From NCBI GenBank assembly GCA_045642545.1, contig JAZUJB010000057.1, positions 1 to 18,708 of the forward strand: 18,708 nucleotides of DNA, read 5' to 3'. The translations under genes were made by a program, and so were the position numbers. How positions within the stretch are numbered: position 1 is the first letter of the stretch; the number at the start of each line of letters is the position of its first letter. Under the pieces are notes generated by a model, which worked only from the letters and a program-made list of their open reading frames with translations, did no database searches and had not been told where the DNA came from. Source of the DNA: F23-B02 sp045642545 (lineage in GTDB: Bacteria > Bacillota > Clostridia > Oscillospirales > Oscillospiraceae). Of the stretch, positions 13,959 through 18,708 are shown piece after piece.

Positions 13959-15821
13959 TCAAACTATTCGGCTGAAGAATTTGTCCAGCTCTTTCTTGCT
14001 CAGCTTAACCGAAACGGGTCTGCCGTGGGGGCAGTACTTTACCTCGCCTGCGCATACTGCGGCTGCGATGCGCTCAAGCTCGGCAATATCGTGCCGTCTG
14101 CCTGCCTTGATTGCCGCCTTGCAGGCAACGGTGTACAGAATTTCATCGCGCGCGGAATCGGCGCTGACCTTGTCACCGCGGCGCAGCTTCTCGCAGATTT
14201 CCTCAACTGCCGCCTTTGCGTCGGCAATGTCAATATCGTCGGGCAGCGCGCGGATTGCGTAAGCCTCCGCGCCGTAGGCTTCAATCTCAAAGCCGAGCGA
14301 GAGTAAAAGCTCTGCGTTTGAGTCAATAAGCTCCGCGTCCTCGGCGGTGGGTTTTATTATCACGGGGGTCAGCAGACTCTGCGACATTATCTCGCGGCCC
14401 TGCGCCTTGAGTCTGTCGAAAATCATACGCTCGTGCGCTGCGTGCTTGTCAATTAGCAGCAATTCCTCGCCCTTTTCGACAAGAATATATGTGTTCAGCG
14501 CTTCTCCGATAACGCGGTGCGCTGAAGTTGCGATTTTTTCAACATTATCAACTGTTTTTTCAACATTTTCGGTTGCCCTCGCGGGTGCGCTTTCGATAGG
14601 CTTGACGGGTCTTGCGGGGGCATACTCGCGCGTGCTCACGGGAGGCGTGTAAGCCCTCGGTGCAGACGGCATTTCGCGCGGAGTCGGGGGCGTATATCCT
14701 CGCGGTGCAGGCGGTGTGCTGCGCTGTGCGGTCTCGCGGTAGCTTTCCGCGCTCATCGTTTTGAAGAAATCGGGCTTCGGCGCGGAGGTAACGCGCTGAG
14801 TGCTCTCGGAAAGCTTAATCTCAAGCGGCTTTGTTTCAGCCTCGAGCGTTGCGCGCACGGTCTGATACACAATGTCGAAAACCTTTTTCTCGTCCGAGAA
14901 TTTGACTTCGGTTTTCGCGGGGTGGACATTGACATCGACAGAGCTTGTCTTGAGCGTGAGATACAGCGCGCAGGTCGGGTAGCGGCCCGTCAAAAGTGTG
15001 TTCTTGTATGCCTGCTCAAGCGCGGTCTGTAAAAGCGCGGATTTAATATATCTGCCGTTGCAGTAGAAATACTGCATACCGCGGTTGCCGCGGCTTAACG
15101 CGGGTGAGGACACAAAGCCCTCGACCGAGATGCCCTCGCCCTCGCCCTTGCAGGGCAGCATTGCGTTTGCCGTATCCCTGCCCAAAAGCGAGTAGACAAC
15201 GGAGTCTGTTCTGTTATCACCGGGGGTGAAAAATTCCTCCTCGCCGTCGCGTATGCAGCGCACGGAAACCTCGGGTCTGCCGAGCGCGCAGCGCAGTGCT
15301 GCCGCAACGCAGGCGCCTGCCTCGCTGCGGTCGGATTTGAGGAATTTGAGTCTTGCGGGGGTGTTGAAGAAAATGTCGCGTATGGTTATGGTTGTGCCCT
15401 CGGGACAGCCGCAGGGTACCATATCGACAATGTCGCCTGCCTGCACGGTAAGCTTAACGCCCTCGGCAGCGCCCTTCTCGCGGGTTACAAGCTCGATGCG
15501 TGAAACTGCGGAGATTGCCGCAAGCGCTTCGCCGCGGAAGCCCATTGTGCCGATTGCCTCAAGGCCCTGCTCGTCGTGCAGCTTGCTTGTCGCGTGGCGC
15601 ATAAAAGCAATGCCTGCGTCCTCGGGCGACATACCGCAGCCGTCATCGCTTACGCGGATGTAGGTCGCGCCGCCCTTTTTGAATTCGACGGTCACCTTTT
15701 TCGCACCTGCGTCGAAGGAGTTTTCGACAAGCTCCTTGATTACGGATGCAGGCCGCTCGACAACCTCGCCTGCGGCTATCATATCCGCAAGCAGCGGAGA
15801 GAGAATATTTATCTTTGTCAT
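13959..15821 (-). CDS. mutL: DNA mismatch repair protein MutL (endonuclease type)
   Basis: A 620-residue protein. The N-terminal GHKL ATPase has IAAGEVVERPASVIKELVEN (15-34), DDGCGM (59-64), HATSKL (76-81) and GFRGEALAAIS (94-104). Residues about 340-430 are a Pro/Ala-rich linker with repeated APRxYTPP units. The C-terminal domain carries a metal-site motif DKHAAHERMIFD (family DQHA-X2-E-X4-E), ACKAAIKAG and CPHGRP, the set seen in nicking MutL of organisms lacking MutH. The frame is open far upstream to 17264, but that part is antisense to miaB; ATG at 15821 with GGAGG 7 bases before it, and the family N-terminus MTKINILS, fix the start. It heads the minus-strand array and is divergent from miaB-mutS. 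Confidence 0.96.
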   Translation of the reverse strand: MTKINILSPLLADMIAAGEVVERPASVIKELVENSFDAGAKKVTVEFKKGGATYIRVSDDGCGMSPEDAGIAFMRHATSKLHDEQGLEAIGTMGFRGEALAAISAVSRIELVTREKGAAEGVKLTVQAGDIVDMVPCGCPEGTTITIRDIFFNTPARLKFLKSDRSEAGACVAAALRCALGRPEVSVRCIRDGEEEFFTPGDNRTDSVVYSLLGRDTANAMLPCKGEGEGISVEGFVSSPALSRGNRGMQYFYCNGRYIKSALLQTALEQAYKNTLLTGRYPTCALYLTLKTSSVDVNVHPAKTEVKFSDEKKVFDIVYQTVRATLEAETKPLEIKLSESTQRVTSAPKPDFFKTMSAESYRETAQRSTPPAPRGYTPPTPREMPSAPRAYTPPVSTREYAPARPVKPIESAPARATENVEKTVDNVEKIATSAHRVIGEALNTYILVEKGEELLLIDKHAAHERMIFDRLKAQGREIMSQSLLTPVIIKPTAEDAELIDSNAELLLSLGFEIEAYGAEAYAIRALPDDIDIADAKAAVEEICEKLRRGDKVSADSARDEILYTVACKAAIKAGRRHDIAELERIAAAVCAGEVKYCPHGRPVSVKLSKKELDKFFSRIV

Positions 15822-15857
15822 ATCTATTCCTCCGTAATGAGCATAACTGAATATCTT

Positions 15858-15886
15858 ATTATACATTATTTTAGTTGAAAGTTCCA
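15858..15886 (-). promoter_or_regulatory. Predicted promoter for mutL and downstream genes
   Basis: On the minus strand TATAAT is at 15858-15863 with a weak -35 TGGAAC at 15881-15886 (17-base spacer), about 37 bases before the mutL start. The -10 is a perfect match. It interleaves with the miaB promoter on the opposite strand. Confidence 0.45.
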
Positions 15887-15904
15887 CCTCTTTTATGATA
15901 AGAT
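15875..15904 (+). promoter_or_regulatory. Predicted promoter for miaB
   Basis: TTGAAA (15875-15880), an 18-base spacer and TAAGAT (15899-15904), 37 bases before the chosen miaB ATG. The region 15822-15941 is clearly AT-rich compared with the surrounding genes, as expected for a divergent promoter region. Confidence 0.5.
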
Positions 15905-15941
15905 ATAGTGTAATTTTATGACCATAAAGGACAGATGCAAA

Positions 15942-17357
15942 ATGGCATACGAAAGAAAAGAAATAAGCATAGAAAAAATCCGCGAGCAGGAGGCAATCTG
16001 CGCGGAGATTTGTGAGCATATTACCGCAAACGGCGAGCATCCGCTGGCAATGGTTGACACCTACGGCTGCCAGCAGAACGAAGCCGACAGCGAAAAAATC
16101 CGCGGCTACCTCGCGGAGATGGGCTACGGCTTTACGCAGAATGAGTTTGAGGCGGATATCATCGTCGTCAACACCTGCGCGGTGCGTGAGCACGCAGAGA
16201 TGCGCGTTCTCGGCAATGTCGGTCAGCTCAACCACAGCAAGAAGGTCAAGCCCAATCAGATTATCGCGGTCTGCGGCTGCATGGTGCAGCAGGAGCATAT
16301 GGCGGAGAAGGTAAAGAAGTCCTACCCCGTTGTTGACCTCGTTTTCGGACCGCACGATTTGTGGCATTTCCCCGAGCTTGTCAAGAAGGTTATGACGGGC
16401 AAAAAGCGCGTTTTCGCAACCGAGCGCTGCGACGGCTATGTTGCCGAGGGTATGCCCCTGCGCCGTGACGGCAAGGTCAAGGCGTGGCTTTCCATTATGT
16501 ACGGCTGCAACAACTTCTGCACCTACTGCGTTGTACCTTATGTCCGCGGCAGAGAGCGCAGCCGTCGTCCCGAGGATATCGTTGCCGAGGCAAGACAGCT
16601 TGTCGCCGAGGGCTACAAGGATATCACCCTGCTCGGTCAGAATGTTAACTCCTACGGCAAGGACCTCGACACCGAAACGGACTTTGCCGACCTCATAAGA
16701 ATGATTAACGAAATTCCCGGCGAGTTCCTTATAAGGTTTATGACCAGCCACCCCAAGGACGCAACGGAAAAGCTGTTCAGAACTATGGCCGAGTGCGAAA
16801 AGTGCGCTCATCAGCTGCACCTGCCCGTGCAGTCGGGCAATGACCGCGTGCTCGAGGCAATGAACCGCCGCTACACCGCCGAGAAGTATCTTGAGAAGGT
16901 GCGCCTTGCAAGAAGCTATATGCCCGACCTTGTTATCACAACGGATATAATCGTCGGCTTCCCCGGCGAGACCGACGAGGAGTTTGAGGACACCATTAAG
17001 CTTTGCGACGAGGTGCGCTACGATGCGATGTTCACCTTCATCTACTCCAAGCGCGTCGGCACTCCCGCGGCAAAAATGCCCGATGCCGCAACCCGCGAGG
17101 ACAAGCAGGTGCGCTTTGACAAGCTGCTTGCCGCTGCGAACAAGGTATCGGCTGAAAAGCACGCCGAGTACGAGGGCAAGACAGTAAGAGTGCTTGTCGA
17201 CGGCACAACGGGCAAGGAAGAGTACAATCTCTCCTCCCGCACAAACGGCGGCAGACTTGTTCACCTCAAGGGCGATGAAAGCCTCATCGGCAAGTTTATC
17301 GATGTAAAGATAACCTCAAGCAACACCTGGGCACTGTATGGAGAAATTACGGATTGA
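15942..17357 (+). CDS. miaB: tRNA-2-methylthio-N6-dimethylallyladenosine synthase
   Basis: A 471-residue radical SAM methylthiotransferase that converts i6A37 to ms2i6A37 in tRNA, acting after MiaA. The N-terminal UPF0004 domain has the three cluster-binding cysteines Cys43 (TYGCQQNEADS), Cys79 (NTCAVREHAE) and Cys113 (CGCMVQQEH). The radical SAM motif CNNFCTYC gives Cys189, Cys193 and Cys196, followed by VVPYVRGRERSR. Later are LPVQSGNDRVLEAMNRRY, TDIIVGFPGET, and a C-terminal TRAM domain (EGKTVRVLVDGT to the end). An ATG at 15918 is in frame, but AAAGGA (15926-15931) lies between the two candidates, so ATG at 15942 is preferred. It is followed by a MITE-like element, an unknown gene and mutS. 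Confidence 0.96.
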   Translation: MAYERKEISIEKIREQEAICAEICEHITANGEHPLAMVDTYGCQQNEADSEKIRGYLAEMGYGFTQNEFEADIIVVNTCAVREHAEMRVLGNVGQLNHSKKVKPNQIIAVCGCMVQQEHMAEKVKKSYPVVDLVFGPHDLWHFPELVKKVMTGKKRVFATERCDGYVAEGMPLRRDGKVKAWLSIMYGCNNFCTYCVVPYVRGRERSRRPEDIVAEARQLVAEGYKDITLLGQNVNSYGKDLDTETDFADLIRMINEIPGEFLIRFMTSHPKDATEKLFRTMAECEKCAHQLHLPVQSGNDRVLEAMNRRYTAEKYLEKVRLARSYMPDLVITTDIIVGFPGETDEEFEDTIKLCDEVRYDAMFTFIYSKRVGTPAAKMPDAATREDKQVRFDKLLAAANKVSAEKHAEYEGKTVRVLVDGTTGKEEYNLSSRTNGGRLVHLKGDESLIGKFIDVKITSSNTWALYGEITD

Positions 17358-17372
17358 AAACAGACGGCACAT

Positions 17373-17547
17373 AAGGCTCCATTTGAGGGGAGCTGTCAGC
17401 CGCAGGCTGACTGTAGGGTGGGCGCTGAGTGTCGCTTGCTGTTCGCAGTACCTGCAAAAAGAATAAGCAGAAGCGTAGCAACGAACGAGAAGCATCTACC
17501 GTTGCCACCCTTCCGCCCCTTCGGGGCACCTCCCCTCAAGGGGAGGC
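17373..17547. mobile_element. MITE-like inverted repeat element between miaB and the next gene
   Basis: About 175 bases without a coding gene. The left end has GGCTCC...TTGAGGGGAGC, then the perfect hairpin GTCAGCC-GCA-GGCTGAC (17395-17411), then GTAGGGTGG. The right end is the mirror image: CCACCC (17505-17510), GCCCC-TTC-GGGGC (17515-17527) and CCTCCCCT-CA-AGGGGAGG (17529-17546). Both ends read inward as a palindrome near TTGAGGGG, a second hairpin, then AGGGTGG. Inner arms also relate to the repeat tails near 4720-4900. No transposase and no convincing target duplication are visible. It spans most of the 212-base gap between genes. Confidence 0.7.
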
Positions 17548-17569
17548 AATAATGTTAGGAGGATTAAAT

Positions 17570-18115
17570 ATGAGTAACGAAAAGCTGAAAAGATACCAGG
17601 TAACACAGAGCATCAGATTTGCCGCAAAGGGCACAAAGGTGCTGTTCTTTGCGGGAATGGGCCTTGCGGCAGCATCACTGCTGGTCATCGCTTACTCCCT
17701 CATCTTCGGCAACAAGGCATTCCTCGGCGTTGCCGTAATCGGCGCTTTGCTCTCTGCAATATGGATGTTTGCAACAAGGCTGATGTCCGAAAGCACCTTC
17801 GGCTATGCAAATGTTTCGTTCCATGAAGGCGGCATAGTTTTCCGCTCATCAAATGCAAACGATGCCGAGCATTACACTCTCCGCTGGTGCGACTGCGTCG
17901 CCTGCGGTCTTGAAAAAACTCGCTGGTCTTGGTGGGTATACGCCTCCGACCACGAGCTTAGTGATGCCGAACGGGTTGAGTTTCCCGAGAATGTAAAAAG
18001 CGGCGTTTTCTACTTCAACTACGCGAATAACACCTGGGAGGAGTTTATGAAATTCGTTCCCGAGCAGTTTCGCGAAAAGCTTGAGGCTGAAAAGCTCGCA
18101 AACAAGATTAAATAA
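17570..18115 (+). CDS. Two-helix membrane protein of unknown function
   Basis: A 181-residue protein I cannot assign to a family. A basic N-terminus (MSNEKLKRYQ) is followed by two hydrophobic helices (about 24-45 and 48-66: VLFFAGMGLAAASLLVIAYS; FLGVAVIGALLSAIWMFAT). A soluble domain follows, with SFHEGGIVFRSSNAN, a Trp/Cys-rich stretch TLRWCDCVACGLEKTRWSWW, FYFNYANNTWEEFMKFVP and a charged helical end. The layout (helix pair, then a compact beta domain with W-D/E and a final helix) recalls YcxB or PH-like proteins of Firmicutes; that is only a guess. The frame is open from 17429 through the MITE-like element, but ATG at 17570 has TAGGAGG 7 bases upstream and is the real start. Its stop is 31 bases before mutS, so co-transcription is likely. 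Confidence 0.85.
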   Translation: MSNEKLKRYQVTQSIRFAAKGTKVLFFAGMGLAAASLLVIAYSLIFGNKAFLGVAVIGALLSAIWMFATRLMSESTFGYANVSFHEGGIVFRSSNANDAEHYTLRWCDCVACGLEKTRWSWWVYASDHELSDAERVEFPENVKSGVFYFNYANNTWEEFMKFVPEQFREKLEAEKLANKIK

Positions 18116-18146
18116 TCAAACTTAAGCAGAAAAGAGGTTGTGCGCC

Positions 18147-18708
<562 letters not shown>

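Noticed and set aside
15822..17264. A 481-codon open frame antisense to miaB, continuous with mutL, which would make a 1101-residue protein
   Set aside because: It exactly mirrors the well-conserved miaB gene. MutL has a proper start with a ribosome site at 15821 and its family N-terminus begins there. The open antisense frame is a by-product of GC-rich codon choice.

Overview
The window looks like chromosomal DNA of a spore-forming Clostridia bacterium, most likely of the Oscillospiraceae/Ruminococcaceae type. The reasons are a moderately high GC content, Shine-Dalgarno sites of the AGGAGG kind, Firmicutes division and tRNA-modification gene order, and dipicolinate synthase (dpaAB), which is specific to endospore formers. 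This is inference from gene content; no rRNA is present.

Left part (1-3470): a minus-strand operon thyA-folA-lipoprotein supplies thymidylate synthase and the dihydrofolate reductase that regenerates its folate cofactor. It is transcribed divergently from the plus-strand pair dpaA-dpaB. The shared 105-base spacer holds a vegetative-type promoter for thyA and a sigma-K-like promoter for dpaAB. dpaAB ends at a perfect bidirectional terminator.

3471-5298: two minus-strand genes, an SPFH/band 7 membrane protein and a small DUF5412-like membrane-anchored protein, sit among repeated intergenic DNA. The repeats are a mosaic of short direct and inverted copies and one palindromic GGGTGG-type element. 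A related but complete inverted pair forms a MITE-like element at 17373-17547.

5299-15821: a long co-directional minus-strand array, mutL-miaA-hfq-HlyD-like gene-yggS-sepF-divIVA-ileS-lspA-rluD. Mismatch repair, tRNA isopentenylation and an RNA chaperone are followed by the division module (SepF, DivIVA), isoleucyl-tRNA synthetase, lipoprotein signal peptidase and a pseudouridine synthase. Gaps are short or overlapping up to sepF, so much of it is probably one operon, with an extra promoter before lspA. LspA carries an unusual acidic, Ala/Pro/Lys-rich cytoplasmic tail of about 110 residues.

15822-18708: divergent from mutL run miaB, a two-helix membrane protein of unknown function, and the start of mutS, cut by the window edge. 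The familiar miaB-mutS-mutL-miaA-hfq cluster is therefore all here, but split into two divergent halves.

I found no CRISPR array, prophage, insertion sequence with transposase, tRNA or rRNA. No convincing new multi-gene system is visible. The best leads are the interspersed repeat family, the LspA tail and the divergent thyA/dpaA promoter region.
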